Shown here: positions 17,949 to 25,900 of the stretch, one piece after another
Layout of the letters: every line of letters begins with the position of its first letter
Position numbering within the stretch: position 1 is the first letter of the stretch
Source: Bacillota bacterium
GTDB taxonomy: Bacteria; Bacillota; Clostridia; Lachnospirales; Lachnospiraceae
DNA: 64,000 bases
Direction of reading: 5' to 3'
Assembly: GCA_023413555.1 (NCBI GenBank)
Contig: JAEZPG010000058.1
Span: forward strand, 1-64,000
Made by a program: the position numbers and the translations under genes
The notes under the pieces: model-generated
The model's database searches: none
What the model was told of the DNA's origin: nothing
What the model saw: only the letters and a program-made list of their open reading frames with translations

Positions 17949-18146
17949 TTATAGATTATTAACGTGATATGGAATCTTAGGAAATAGCTTTACTAGCTCA
18001 TCATATCCTTCCATAGTCGGATAAATTTGAACAGCTAACAGCATATTACCATCTTTATCGTAAAATACAAATCCAGAATTTAATAGAGCTAAGCTAAAAC
18101 ATACCATAATGATTTTCAAAATACACTTTCTCTTTTTTGCTATCAT
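17949..18146 (-). CDS. small exported or membrane-anchored protein, unknown function
   Basis: A 65-residue frame with a good AAGGAGA site eight bases before its ATG. A basic N-terminus (MIAKKRKCILK) leads into one hydrophobic segment (about 10-30), followed by a polar tail (YDKDGNMLLAVQIYPTMEGYDELVKLFP). It has no family motif I recognise. The ribosome site and shared terminator argue for a real gene; its size and isolation argue for caution. Confidence 0.5.
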   Translation of the reverse strand: MIAKKRKCILKIIMVCFSLALLNSGFVFYDKDGNMLLAVQIYPTMEGYDELVKLFPKIPYHVNNL

Positions 18147-18479
18147 ACATCATCTCCTTATACAAAATAAAGCCTCTATATTTATAGAGGATTTTACACA
18201 CTCACTATGGAGCGTTTACTTTTAAACTGCTTATTTGTGCTATATCACTTAGTGTATCATTTGGAATTAATCAACATTTTTAATCTTTTTATCAACTAAC
18301 AATTTAAAGATACTTTTTGCTAAAAGATTATAGTTCTTTGTACAAAAACTACTTTATTCTAATAGGAATTACTCTTCATTTTTACATTTTTTTATTAGAA
18401 ATGACACAGTTGCTATGGTAAAATATACCTATCAAGCTGAGTGACAACTATAAGTTTGATACGAATGTGAGATACTAAA
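18147..18479. other. intergenic region with a small hairpin and a promoter-like site
   Basis: This 333-base stretch has no gene. It holds a perfect 8-bp hairpin (CCTCTATA/TATAGAGG, 18173-18190) in the leader of the small gene, and near 18410-18427 a TTGCTATGG-TAAAAT stretch resembling the recombinase -10 region, just ahead of the decayed acetyltransferase. Confidence 0.5.
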
Positions 18480-19190
18480 ATGAAAGATACCGATTCTAAT
18501 TTTATAAATTTAATAAAAGAAAACCTTTCCCAAGAGTATTTATGTTGCATTATCCGCAGAAAAAAGTTCTATCCAGGCATAGAGTCAAAATGGCAATACC
18601 TTTCTGACGGCTAAATGAAGGTCATAATGTAGATAATAGATGCAAAGGCTACTGTTTTATAGAATATGCTCCGCTTGAGACAGCATGGGTTCCCAAAGAC
18701 GGCGACAATTGTTATTATCTGTATTACTTATGGGTTTCTGGTAGTTACAATGGTAAAGGGTATAGAATCACTTATGGATTATTGTTTAGCTGATGCAAAA
18801 GAAAATGGAAAATCCGGTATTTGTATGCTCAGATCCAAAAAGCAAAAAGCATGGCTTACGGACCAATCATTTGTAAAGAAATATGGTTTTGAGGTTGTGG
18901 ATACTACTGATAGTGGATAGGAATTGCTTGCACGCTCACTTGACGGAACAACACCATAGTTTGCACCAAATGCTAAAACCCCAAAAATCATGAACAAAGA
19001 ATTGACTATTTATTATGATATGCAATGCCCTTATATCTATCAAAATATTGAGATGATAAAACAGTATTGTGAATGTAATAGCATCCCTATATCATTACTT
19101 CAAGTAGACACACTTTAGAAAGCAACGGATTTGCCTTGTGTTTTTAATAATTTGGCCATATTATATAACAGTAATTTCAATTGTAGCTGA
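18480..19190 (+). pseudogene. decayed GNAT acetyltransferase with C-terminal YoaP domain
   Basis: The pieces are in order but broken. Frame one begins MKDTDSNFINLIKENLSQEY and stops at 18612. A second frame reads CFIEYAPLETAWVPKDGDN and LYYLWVSGSYNGKGY (the acetyl-CoA region). A third reads LADAKENGKSGICMLRSKK, VKKYGFEVVDTTDSG, LTIYYDMQCPYIYQNIEMI and DLPCVFNNLAILYNSNF, with three further stops. This is the layout of GNAT proteins ending in a thioredoxin-like YoaP domain. At least two frameshifts and several nonsense codons make it inactive. Confidence 0.75.
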
Positions 19191-19206
19191 AGTAAAGGAG
19201 GTTAAA

Positions 19207-19407
19207 ATGAATTCCAATAAATTATGTTCCATATTATTCTATATTACTGCAGTGTGTAATTACCTAATAGCAATAAGCTATTTTTCGGGCTCTGACACAA
19301 GTATGGGTGCAGTGTATTTGGGCCTAGGTTCAACTTTTTTAAGTTTAGGAGCAGTATGGTTACACAAGTCAAAAAAGGAAAATAAAAACAAAAAACATAG
19401 AAAGTAA
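19207..19407 (+). CDS. small two-helix membrane protein
   Basis: A perfect AAAGGAGG site precedes the ATG at 19207. The 66-residue product has two hydrophobic segments (about 7-27 and 33-53) separated by a short SGSDTSMG turn, and a Lys/Asn-rich cytoplasmic tail. Similar small membrane proteins occur in Lachnospiraceae, with no known function. The next gene is a MATE pump 86 bases away, which may or may not be related. Confidence 0.65.
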   Translation: MNSNKLCSILFYITAVCNYLIAISYFSGSDTSMGAVYLGLGSTFLSLGAVWLHKSKKENKNKKHRK

Positions 19408-19492
19408 CAATTGAACTACATAGTAAACATTATTTAATTCACAAATAACGTACACAATAACATTAAATACATCTATATAAAGGAAGAAAATC

Positions 19493-20884
19493 ATGCAAAA
19501 TACAGAACATACCAATCCATTAGGTACAGAAAGAATAAGTAAACTAATGATGAAATTTGCTCTACCAAGCATTGTAGCCATGCTGGTAGGCGCAATCTAT
19601 AATATTGTTGATCAATTTTTTATCGGACAAAAAGTAGGTACTTTAGGAAACGCAGCTACTAATATTGCCTTCCCATTGGCTATGCTTTGTACCTCTCTTG
19701 CCTTAATGTTTGGAATTGGAGGTGCTTCTACTTTTAATCTGACTATGGGTAAAGGAGATCGAGAGCGTGCTCCTTATCTTATCGGTAATGCCATTACTAT
19801 GTTGTTAGGCAGTGGCTTATTTTTGTTACTCTTTACCGAGATTTTTTTAACTCCTATGCTCTACTTCTTTGGATCCCCTGCAGATGTATTTCCATATGCA
19901 AAGACTTATGTCAGTATAACAGCCATTGGTTTTCCATTTTTAATTATAACCACTGGTGGTGGTCACCTGATTCGAGCTGACGGAAGTCCTAAGATGACAA
20001 TGTTCTGCAATCTATCCGGCGCAATTATTAATGTGGGATTGGATGCATTATTTGTATTGGTCTTTGAATGGGGAATGGCGGGAGCTGCTATTGCTACGGT
20101 AATCGGTCAGATGTTTTCCGGTATATTGGCCTTATCCTACCTAAGCCGATACAAAACAGTCAGAATTGAAAGAAAGCACCTGATTCCACGTTGGATGCAT
20201 TTAAGTAAAATCGTATCCTTAGGTGCAGCCTCCTTTTTTAATCAGATTGCTATGATGATAGTACAGGTTGTCATAAATAATTCTTTGAAATATTATGGAT
20301 CTTTGTCTTATTATGGTTCTTCTATTCCTATTGCCTGTGTGGGAATCGTAACCAAGGTAAATCAGGTGTTTTTCGCTATCATTATTGGAATTGCCCAAGG
20401 CACTCAGCCTATTCAAAGTTTCAACTATGGAGCTGGCAGATATAAAAGGGTTAAGGATTCCTACCGACTTGCTATTGTTACGGGTGGGTCCCTATCTATC
20501 ATAGCCTTCCTATTGTTTCAATTTATGCCAAGGCAGTTACTTGCATTGTTTGGAGAAGGATCAGACAACTATTTTAAGTTTGGTATTAACACCTTTCAAG
20601 TTTTTCTCTTTTGTACCTTCTTAAACTTTATGCAGCCTATAACCTCTACGTTCTTTACATCTATTGGCAAAGCATATAAAGGAATCTTCCTATCTCTGAC
20701 CAGGCAGATTATATTTCTGCTACCATTACTACTTCTTCTACCTATAAAAATGGGCATTGATGGTATCCTATTCGCAGGACCAATTGCTGATTTTATGGCT
20801 TTTATAGTCACCATATTTATGGTAATTACAGAGTTTAAAAAAATAACCAAATTAGATAGAGAACAGCAAAACCAATTATTCTAG
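19493..20884 (+). CDS. MATE-family multidrug/cation efflux transporter
   Basis: The 463-residue protein has about twelve membrane segments in two six-helix halves. NPLGTERISKLMMKFALPSIVAMLVGAIYNIVDQFFIG at its N-terminus and GIAQGTQPIQSFNYGAGRYKR in the second half are typical of the MepA/DinF-like clostridial branch. Such pumps export cationic drugs or metabolites in exchange for Na+ or H+. A GGAAG ribosome site precedes the ATG. Its end overlaps the convergent acetyltransferase by nine bases. Substrate unknown. Confidence 0.92.
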   Translation: MQNTEHTNPLGTERISKLMMKFALPSIVAMLVGAIYNIVDQFFIGQKVGTLGNAATNIAFPLAMLCTSLALMFGIGGASTFNLTMGKGDRERAPYLIGNAITMLLGSGLFLLLFTEIFLTPMLYFFGSPADVFPYAKTYVSITAIGFPFLIITTGGGHLIRADGSPKMTMFCNLSGAIINVGLDALFVLVFEWGMAGAAIATVIGQMFSGILALSYLSRYKTVRIERKHLIPRWMHLSKIVSLGAASFFNQIAMMIVQVVINNSLKYYGSLSYYGSSIPIACVGIVTKVNQVFFAIIIGIAQGTQPIQSFNYGAGRYKRVKDSYRLAIVTGGSLSIIAFLLFQFMPRQLLALFGEGSDNYFKFGINTFQVFLFCTFLNFMQPITSTFFTSIGKAYKGIFLSLTRQIIFLLPLLLLLPIKMGIDGILFAGPIADFMAFIVTIFMVITEFKKITKLDREQQNQLF

Positions 20885-21313
20885 CCACTTTATAAAGGCA
20901 GTTTTATCCTGTTGGTTATACCCAGCCTTTTCATAGATACGAAGAGTACTCTCTTTTTTTGAGCCGGTCATAAGCATTAGCTTATAGCAACCGGCTTTTT
21001 GTGCAAGTTCTTTAGCATAGTCAAGACAGGCTCTAGCGTATCCCTTCATTCTAAAACCTGGATGCGTAATCACATTTTCAATAACACCATATGGCCTCTG
21101 ATTATGTGTCAGATTGGGCACCAGAATAAGTACACAGGAGGAAATAATATGTCCATCCTCTTTTACGACTATAATATGGTGATTTGGATCCTCCATAATT
21201 CTATGCCAAATACCATATATTGATTCATCTATCACAGGCATAGGATTGTTATGTAATTGAGTATATAACGAAAGTAATGCCTCAAGATCCTTAGGTTCTG
21301 CTTCACAAATCAT
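20876..21313 (-). CDS. GNAT-family acetyltransferase
   Basis: I prefer the ATG at 21313, since MICEAEPKDLEALLSLYTQLH is the usual first strand and helix; a TTG at 21334 is possible, and the AGGAGG at about 21360 is too far from either, so the start is uncertain. The roughly 145-residue protein has the acetyl-CoA region VITHPGFRMKGYARACLDYAKELA and ends ...LRIYEKAGYNQQDKTAFIKW. Substrate unknown. It converges on the MATE gene. Confidence 0.75.
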   Translation of the reverse strand: MICEAEPKDLEALLSLYTQLHNNPMPVIDESIYGIWHRIMEDPNHHIIVVKEDGHIISSCVLILVPNLTHNQRPYGVIENVITHPGFRMKGYARACLDYAKELAQKAGCYKLMLMTGSKKESTLRIYEKAGYNQQDKTAFIKWLE

Positions 21314-21384
21314 ATCACTATTTGCAGCAGACAATAAAATAATATTTTATCTGCTACATCCTCCTTTCTATTCATCTAATCCAA

Positions 21385-21735
21385 TTAGGATGATCTATAT
21401 AATTGCAGAATAAACTTAATAGCTGGTTCTTGCCCCTGCTCTGTTTCAATGATTACCATATTATTAAATCTCTCAATAGATAGCATTCCCCTATGGCTAT
21501 AGTTAAACGTAATCCTGTAACTCTTCTATTGAAATGTTATTTTTATAGATGAATGGTAGAATCTTTAATGATTTCTTTGCCAATATGTCATAATCATCCT
21601 ATTGCATCTATTCGCTTATCTTTATTAGTAAACTCATATAATAAGCTATCTTGCTTTTCACGAGCAAATAGAATGTAACAAGGCTCTCTTCCATCTGCCT
21701 CACCATATGTACTCCTTTTTAATATAATTCTCTTA
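21385..21735 (-). pseudogene. decayed coding remnant, family not recognised
   Basis: The 21335-21974 gap has no intact gene. Minus-strand translation gives protein-like pieces in different frames: YGEADGREPCYILFAREKQD, then DILAKKSLKILPFIYKNNI and GMLSIERFNNMVIIETEQG ending before a stop at 21385. Frameshifts and stops interrupt it. I cannot assign a family. Confidence 0.35.
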
Positions 21736-21862
21736 ATCATCATCATTCTAAGACAAAATGTTCTTAATTACAAGGACCATGCTAACGATCTTCAAATTTC
21801 AGATACATAGCGCGACCGCACATTTGGATTATCATGTTAGGCAAAACCTTAAATATCACAAG

Positions 21863-21900
21863 AAAGAGTAGGGTATATATCTCAATATACTCTACTCTTT
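21863..21900. terminator. terminator after the LysM gene
   Basis: AAAGAGTAG and CTACTCTTT pair, extended by an inner GTATAT/ATATAC stem, about 75 bases beyond the stop of the LysM gene. Confidence 0.75.
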
Positions 21901-21974
21901 GTGTCATTCTTATCAAAATGACATTGCTTGTAGGAAACCCTATCTCTTTGGTATGGGGGATGAATACTAAAAAT

Positions 21975-22280
21975 CTATTGGTAATAAGGAACTACTAAAT
22001 ATCCACCTGCACAAATCTTATCTGAGGCAATATGATTACATTCCTTAATAGCAATTATATAATCCTCTATACTATCATAATCGTCACTATAATGCTCTGA
22101 AGCTATATCCCATAAAGTATCTCCAGACTCAATCATGATACTCTTCACTTGAATACTCTTATTGTTGTTCTGGTACGCATTAGCCTTTATAGTAACGCAT
22201 AGAACTATAATTACAGCAATCAAAATAATAAAAAAGAATAGCAAAACTTCTTTTCTCTGATTTCTAACCTTTTGTATCAT
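21975..22280 (-). CDS. YneA-like SOS cell-division inhibitor with LysM domain
   Basis: The 101-residue protein has one N-terminal membrane segment (about 13-32) and a LysM-type domain (about 47-99: IMIESGDTLWDIASEHY, ending GGYLVVPYY). Size, topology and position divergent from lexA match YneA of Bacillus, which delays division after DNA damage. Its promoter carries two LexA-box-like sites. Function is inferred from these features rather than strong sequence identity. Confidence 0.8.
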   Translation of the reverse strand: MIQKVRNQRKEVLLFFFIILIAVIIVLCVTIKANAYQNNNKSIQVKSIMIESGDTLWDIASEHYSDDYDSIEDYIIAIKECNHIASDKICAGGYLVVPYYQ

Positions 22281-22337
22281 AATAATCCCTCCATCAGAAA
22301 TAAAGTAATATTACGCAGCTGATGTAAATAGCTATCT

Positions 22338-22351
22338 CGAACGTTTGTTTG
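22338..22351. promoter_or_regulatory. LexA-like box 1
   Basis: CGAACGTTTGTTTG, an imperfect match to the Gram-positive SOS consensus CGAACRNRYGTTYC, just downstream of the yneA-side -10 box. Confidence 0.65.
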
Positions 22352-22358
22352 TATTATC

Positions 22359-22387
22359 ATTATAGCGAACATGTGTTTGTTTGTCAA
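22359..22387 (-). promoter_or_regulatory. sigma-A promoter of the yneA-like gene
   Basis: TTGACA (22382-22387) and TATAAT (22359-22364) on the minus strand with a 17-base spacer. A LexA-like box fills the spacer, so repressor would exclude polymerase. Confidence 0.88.
22366..22379. promoter_or_regulatory. LexA-like box 2
   Basis: CGAACATGTGTTTG, the best of the four sites, with one deviation from the Gram-positive SOS consensus. It lies in the spacer of the yneA-side promoter. Confidence 0.8.
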
Positions 22388-22417
22388 TGTTTTCATATAA
22401 ACTTTTCCAAAAAAAAT

Positions 22418-22431
22418 CGAACATAGGTTTT
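22418..22431. promoter_or_regulatory. LexA-like box 3
   Basis: CGAACATAGGTTTT, a weaker match that abuts the lexA -35 box. Confidence 0.6.
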
Positions 22432-22458
22432 GCATTGTTCGAACATATGTGTTATAAT
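22430..22458 (+). promoter_or_regulatory. sigma-A promoter of lexA
   Basis: TTGCAT (22430-22435) and TATAAT (22453-22458) with a 17-base spacer that contains LexA-like box 4. Confidence 0.85.
22440..22453. promoter_or_regulatory. LexA-like box 4
   Basis: CGAACATATGTGTT lies between the lexA -35 and -10 boxes, where LexA would repress its own gene. Confidence 0.7.
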
Positions 22459-22566
22459 TAATTTAATGAAATTCATTATGATTCTTGAAGTATACAAATA
22501 CATATTATCCTAGTATGGTTAGGATATTATGTTGGAATATAGGAGAAAGAATAGGAGGAGTACTAC

Positions 22567-23184
22567 ATGAGTCAAGGCAAGATTAGTGCTAAACAAAAAG
22601 AGATTTTGGAATACATAAAATCCGAAATCATTAATCGGGGATATCCACCAGCTGTTCGTGAGATATGTGAAGCTGTAAAGCTAAAGTCTACCTCGTCTGT
22701 TCATTCTCACTTAGAAACCCTAGAGAAGAATGGTTTCATTCGTAGGGATCCAACGAAGCCTCGTGCTATTGAGATTATGGATGATAATTTCTCATTTACA
22801 CGTAGAGAGATTGTCAATGTACCTTTGGTAGGAACAGTTACCGCGGGCCAACCTATACTGGCTGTTGAAAACATAGAAGGTTATTTCCCACTTCCAGCTG
22901 AAGATCTACCTAATCATGAGGTATTTATGTTGAATGTTAAGGGTGACAGTATGATTAATGCAGGAATTTTTAATGGGGATATGATCTTAGTGCAAAAGCA
23001 ACCTACTGCAGAGAATGGTGATAAAGTAGTCGCTCTAATAGAGGATTCTGTTACTGTTAAGACATTTTATAAAGAAAAGGGACATTTTAGATTACAACCT
23101 GAGAATGATACGATGGATCCAATCATCGTTGATAATTTATCCATTGTAGGTAAAGTAATCGGCTTATATAGAAGATATCACTAA
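22567..23184 (+). CDS. lexA: LexA, SOS-response repressor and self-cleaving protease
   Basis: The 205-residue protein has the LexA winged helix (about 1-65, YPPAVREICEAVKLKSTSSVHSHL as the recognition region) and the S24 peptidase domain. The cleavage bond Ala93-Gly94 (TVTAGQ), nucleophile Ser128 (GDSM) and base Lys165 (SVTVKTF) are all visible. On DNA damage, RecA filaments trigger self-cleavage, releasing the four boxes upstream and the divergent division inhibitor. AGGAGG precedes the ATG. Confidence 0.97.
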   Translation: MSQGKISAKQKEILEYIKSEIINRGYPPAVREICEAVKLKSTSSVHSHLETLEKNGFIRRDPTKPRAIEIMDDNFSFTRREIVNVPLVGTVTAGQPILAVENIEGYFPLPAEDLPNHEVFMLNVKGDSMINAGIFNGDMILVQKQPTAENGDKVVALIEDSVTVKTFYKEKGHFRLQPENDTMDPIIVDNLSIVGKVIGLYRRYH

Positions 23185-23382
23185 ACTGAGCATGGAGTTG
23201 CTCGTTATTAATAATTGTGAGGTAGGTTCCCTACTTGATTCAGTACTGCTTATTCCTTATCTCATGGCTAAATCATTCGTCGATGAACAATCAATAACAA
23301 GTATAACGATTCTTGGCTTCCTTTATTTTAGGAGGCCAGTTTATTTTCTAAGGAAGTTGGTTGAACTATCCTTATATGCACA

Positions 23383-23420
23383 AAAAAAGGGGCTACAGAT
23401 TCCTGTAGCCCCTTTTTTGT
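23383..23420. terminator. bidirectional terminator between lexA and the riboswitch transcript
   Basis: GGGGCTACAG and CTGTAGCCCC pair perfectly with A-run and T-run flanks, so it can end transcripts arriving from either side. Confidence 0.93.
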
Positions 23421-23521
23421 GAGAAGATTTACGATATAGAATATCTGTTTTAATGTCTGCGGTTACACAAACATATGAGAGGTAGTAGATATCCTAATGA
23501 ACAAATGAATTTCTTATTATC

Positions 23522-23572
23522 TTACACTTGGGAGGGACCAAATGAAGTAGAGAAATCCTTTTCAAATTGCAT
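23522..23572 (-). CDS. possible 16-residue leader peptide after the riboswitch
   Basis: ATG at 23570-23572 opens MQFEKDFSTSFGPSQV and a stop. AAGGA lies ten bases upstream, between the aptamer and the ATG. It may be a true short peptide, the broken start of a lost gene, or chance. No longer frame follows before the terminator. Confidence 0.25.
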   Translation of the reverse strand: MQFEKDFSTSFGPSQV

Positions 23573-23589
23573 ACAAAAAAAATCCTTAT

Positions 23590-23661
23590 TCGGCAACTGG
23601 CTACCATTTAACAGGCCCTTTAGCTTTGCGTCCTGACATTTCTATCAGTTTGCTATTATCG
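23590..23661 (-). ncRNA. c-di-GMP-I (GEMM-I) riboswitch aptamer without a downstream gene
   Basis: Read on the minus strand, the element has the GEMM-I landmarks in order: ATAGCAAAC, a 6-bp stem CTGATA/TGTCAG closed by a GAAA tetraloop, the invariant GGACGCAAAGC, then GGGCCT and GGTAGCC for the second helix (tetraloop receptor side), and GTTGCC closing the first helix with GCAA. Eight U's follow at 23575-23582, preceded by AAGGA. The class binds the second messenger cyclic di-GMP. Usually it precedes motility, adhesion or signalling genes; here none lies on this strand before the terminator at 23383-23420. Confidence 0.87.
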
Positions 23662-23691
23662 TAAAGATTCAATTATTTCTAACCTATAATC

Positions 23692-23720
23692 AGTATAGCA
23701 TATATTAATTCTATGGTCAA
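23692..23720 (-). promoter_or_regulatory. promoter of the riboswitch transcript
   Basis: TTGACC (23715-23720) and TATACT (23692-23697) on the minus strand, 17-base spacer. Transcription would begin about 25 bases before the aptamer, showing the unit is not just a promoterless relic. Confidence 0.8.
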
Positions 23721-23761
23721 CTTTTTTTAACATTCATTCCCATATGATATAAGTTAACTTT

Positions 23762-23797
23762 CACAAATAAAACAATTGAGGATTTGTTTTATTTGTG
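23762..23797. promoter_or_regulatory. 14-bp perfect inverted repeat, candidate operator
   Basis: CACAAATAAAACAA and TTGTTTTATTTGTG are exact reverse complements eight bases apart. The right arm fills the spacer of the flavoprotein promoter and the gap holds the -35 box, the geometry of a repressor site. The regulator is unknown. Confidence 0.6.
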
Positions 23798-23804
23798 GTA
23801 TTAT
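23776..23804 (+). promoter_or_regulatory. promoter of the FAD oxidoreductase gene
   Basis: TTGAGG (23776-23781) and TATTAT (23799-23804), 17-base spacer, overlapping the inverted repeat. Confidence 0.6.
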
Positions 23805-23876
23805 AAGTATGTTTGTGTTTTTCAAATTTATTTTTGTGAGCTATCATAATTTTACCAGACGATTAGGAGGCATATG

Positions 23877-25271
23877 ATGGAATATGATGTTGTAATCATT
23901 GGTGCTGGTCCAGCTGGCATCTTCACTGCTTTAGAGATGTTAAGAAAAGGCACTAAGAAAAAAATATTAATTGTAGAAAAAGGAGTTGCTGTAGATAAAC
24001 GCAGCTGTCCAAAAACAAAAACGAAACAGTGTGTAAATTGTAAGCCTTTCTGTCATATTACTACTGGTTTTTCAGGAGCAGGAGCCTTCTCCGATGGAAA
24101 GCTCAGCCTAAGCTGTGAGGTAGGTGGACAGCTTCCCGAGCTCATTGGAGCAGATCTGGCCCAATCCATGATAAACTACACCGACAGCATTTATCTAGAA
24201 TTTGGTGCCGATAGCAAAATTGAAGGCATAAGTGAAACTGCGAAAATAAAAGAAATTAGAAAGCGTGCCATCCAAGCAGGGCTTAAATTAGTGGATTGCC
24301 CTATTAGGCATCTTGGAACAGAAAAGGCACAAAAGCTTTATTTTGAGATACAGGAATATTTACTGGCTCATGGAGTAGAGATTCTCTTCTCCCATTCCTG
24401 TGATAATATTATTATTAAGGATAACAAATGTGTTGGAGTGGTTCTGACCAATGTAAAATCCAAGGAAACTTTTGAGCTTCCAGCAGAATCTGTTGTTGTA
24501 GCAGTAGGAAGACGTGGAGCCCATTGGTTTGAAAACCTGTGTCAAGAGCATTCCATTGCTCACCAGCCGGGGACAGTAGACATAGGTGTCCGTGTTGAAG
24601 TTCGAAATGAGATTATGGAAGAAGTAAATGATGTACTTTATGAGTCCAAACTCATCGGATACCCACGACCATTTAAAAATAAGGTTCGTACTTTTTGTCA
24701 AAATCCCGGAGGATTTGTCAGTCAAGAAAACTATGACAATGATTTAGCAGTTGTAAATGGGCATTCCTATAAGGATATAAAATCCAATAATACCAATCTC
24801 TCTATTTTATGTTCCCATAATTTCACTCATCCATTTAACCAACCTATTGAGTATGCACAAAAGGTTGGCGAATTAACCAATATGTTAGGCAACGGACATA
24901 TTCTGGTTCAACGTTATGGCGATATCTTAGATGGTAAAAGAACCTGGCCAAAGGAGCTTAATTTCTCCAATCTTAAGCCCACTCTACCAGATGCAGTAGC
25001 AGGCGATATTACTGCTGCAATGCCATATCGCTCTATGACCAATATTATTAATTTCATCCAGGCAATGGATCATGTAGTACCTGGATTTGCCGGCACAGAA
25101 ACTCTTCTCTACTCACCAGAGCTTAAATTCTACTCCAACAAAGTCAAGATGGATGAGAATTTTGTTACTAATATTGAAGGGCTATACTGTCTGGGAGACT
25201 CCAGTGGTTGGACCCGTGGTCTAATGATGGCTTCCGTTATGGGTGTCTTAATGGGGCAAAGATTAGTATAA
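23877..25271 (+). CDS. FAD-dependent oxidoreductase (COG2509-like)
   Basis: Two ATGs stand in tandem at 23874; the second is six bases from AGGAGG and preferred. The 464-residue protein has the FAD-binding Rossmann motif DVVIIGAGPAGIFTALEML, a Cys cluster (QCVNCKPFCH), the loop GFSGAGAFSDGKLS and a C-terminal FAD contact GLYCLGDSSGWTRGLMMAS. These are the marks of the uncharacterised flavin dehydrogenase family that also includes the gene at 52642-54246. The Cys cluster might hold a metal or redox disulfide. Physiological substrate unknown. It has its own promoter with a candidate operator. Confidence 0.85.
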   Translation: MEYDVVIIGAGPAGIFTALEMLRKGTKKKILIVEKGVAVDKRSCPKTKTKQCVNCKPFCHITTGFSGAGAFSDGKLSLSCEVGGQLPELIGADLAQSMINYTDSIYLEFGADSKIEGISETAKIKEIRKRAIQAGLKLVDCPIRHLGTEKAQKLYFEIQEYLLAHGVEILFSHSCDNIIIKDNKCVGVVLTNVKSKETFELPAESVVVAVGRRGAHWFENLCQEHSIAHQPGTVDIGVRVEVRNEIMEEVNDVLYESKLIGYPRPFKNKVRTFCQNPGGFVSQENYDNDLAVVNGHSYKDIKSNNTNLSILCSHNFTHPFNQPIEYAQKVGELTNMLGNGHILVQRYGDILDGKRTWPKELNFSNLKPTLPDAVAGDITAAMPYRSMTNIINFIQAMDHVVPGFAGTETLLYSPELKFYSNKVKMDENFVTNIEGLYCLGDSSGWTRGLMMASVMGVLMGQRLV

Positions 25272-25277
25272 AAAAGT

Positions 25278-25309
25278 AAGCGATTCGTCTAAGGATTGAC
25301 GAATCGCTT
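25278..25309. terminator. bidirectional terminator
   Basis: AAGCGATTCGTC and GACGAATCGCTT pair perfectly between two convergent genes, with A/T-runs on both sides. Confidence 0.92.
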
Positions 25310-25315
25310 TTCCTG

Positions 25316-25786
25316 TTAAAAGAACCCAGTATAATACCTGTTCCGTACATGAGTAGTAAATCCATAATCAATAAGCACAGGTCTCCCTCTTACCTCTCCC
25401 CAACTACTTATTTTCATAAGATCAACTCCAACCAAATGATATTCCTCTACCATTCTCCTTACTTCGGCTATGTGATGTAATTCTCTCATGCTTGAAATAT
25501 TATAATATTGGCATAGAGAATAAGAATTCTTGTATGGCTCTGCTTTTTCCATAACTAAGATACGATAGTCTGAAGTACATCCGCCTACCGCTGCTAATAC
25601 CGGGTCTCTTCTCTTATGGTAGATCTCATCTTCCGCCTGGTTTTGAGCAAGTCCTTTCTGATTCCTACCGTATTTGATTACATAGTTATTTTCCATGTCA
25701 TATACATAACGCCCTGATCCTGCACCAAGCTTTCTATATTTGCCCTGTTCAATTTGTTCTATTATTAAAGGATAATATAATTGCAT
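25316..25786 (-). CDS. minimal protein-kinase-like protein, function unknown
   Basis: Only 156 residues, yet with kinase-fold landmarks: a Gly-rich loop (KLGAGSGRYVYDM, about 19-31), a strand with Lys (NYVIKYGRN, about 34-42), a helix with acidic residue (QNQAEDEIYHK), a hinge-like VMEKAEPY, and near the C-terminus RPVLIDYGFTTHV, which parallels the metal-binding DFG. The catalytic HRD-loop is not clear (HLVGVDLMKI may substitute). Canonical kinases need about 250 residues. It may be a phage-type or reduced phosphotransferase, or an inactive pseudokinase. Ribosome site weak. Confidence 0.55.
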   Translation of the reverse strand: MQLYYPLIIEQIEQGKYRKLGAGSGRYVYDMENNYVIKYGRNQKGLAQNQAEDEIYHKRRDPVLAAVGGCTSDYRILVMEKAEPYKNSYSLCQYYNISSMRELHHIAEVRRMVEEYHLVGVDLMKISSWGEVRGRPVLIDYGFTTHVRNRYYTGFF

Positions 25787-25900
25787 GAAGTATCCATTCT
25801 ATAGCCAATTAAATCGACTTCAAAAACATGGTTTCATACTATTATATTCTAATTCGACAGTTATGTTCATTATATAGGTAAACAAGATACAAAACTATTC

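Noticed and set aside
23192..23422. 76-codon plus-strand frame after lexA
   Set aside because: It has no ribosome site, no recognisable domain and runs through the lexA terminator stem.
24360..24725. 121-codon minus-strand frame inside the FAD oxidoreductase
   Set aside because: It lies antisense within a clearly coding gene, has no ribosome site and no domain.
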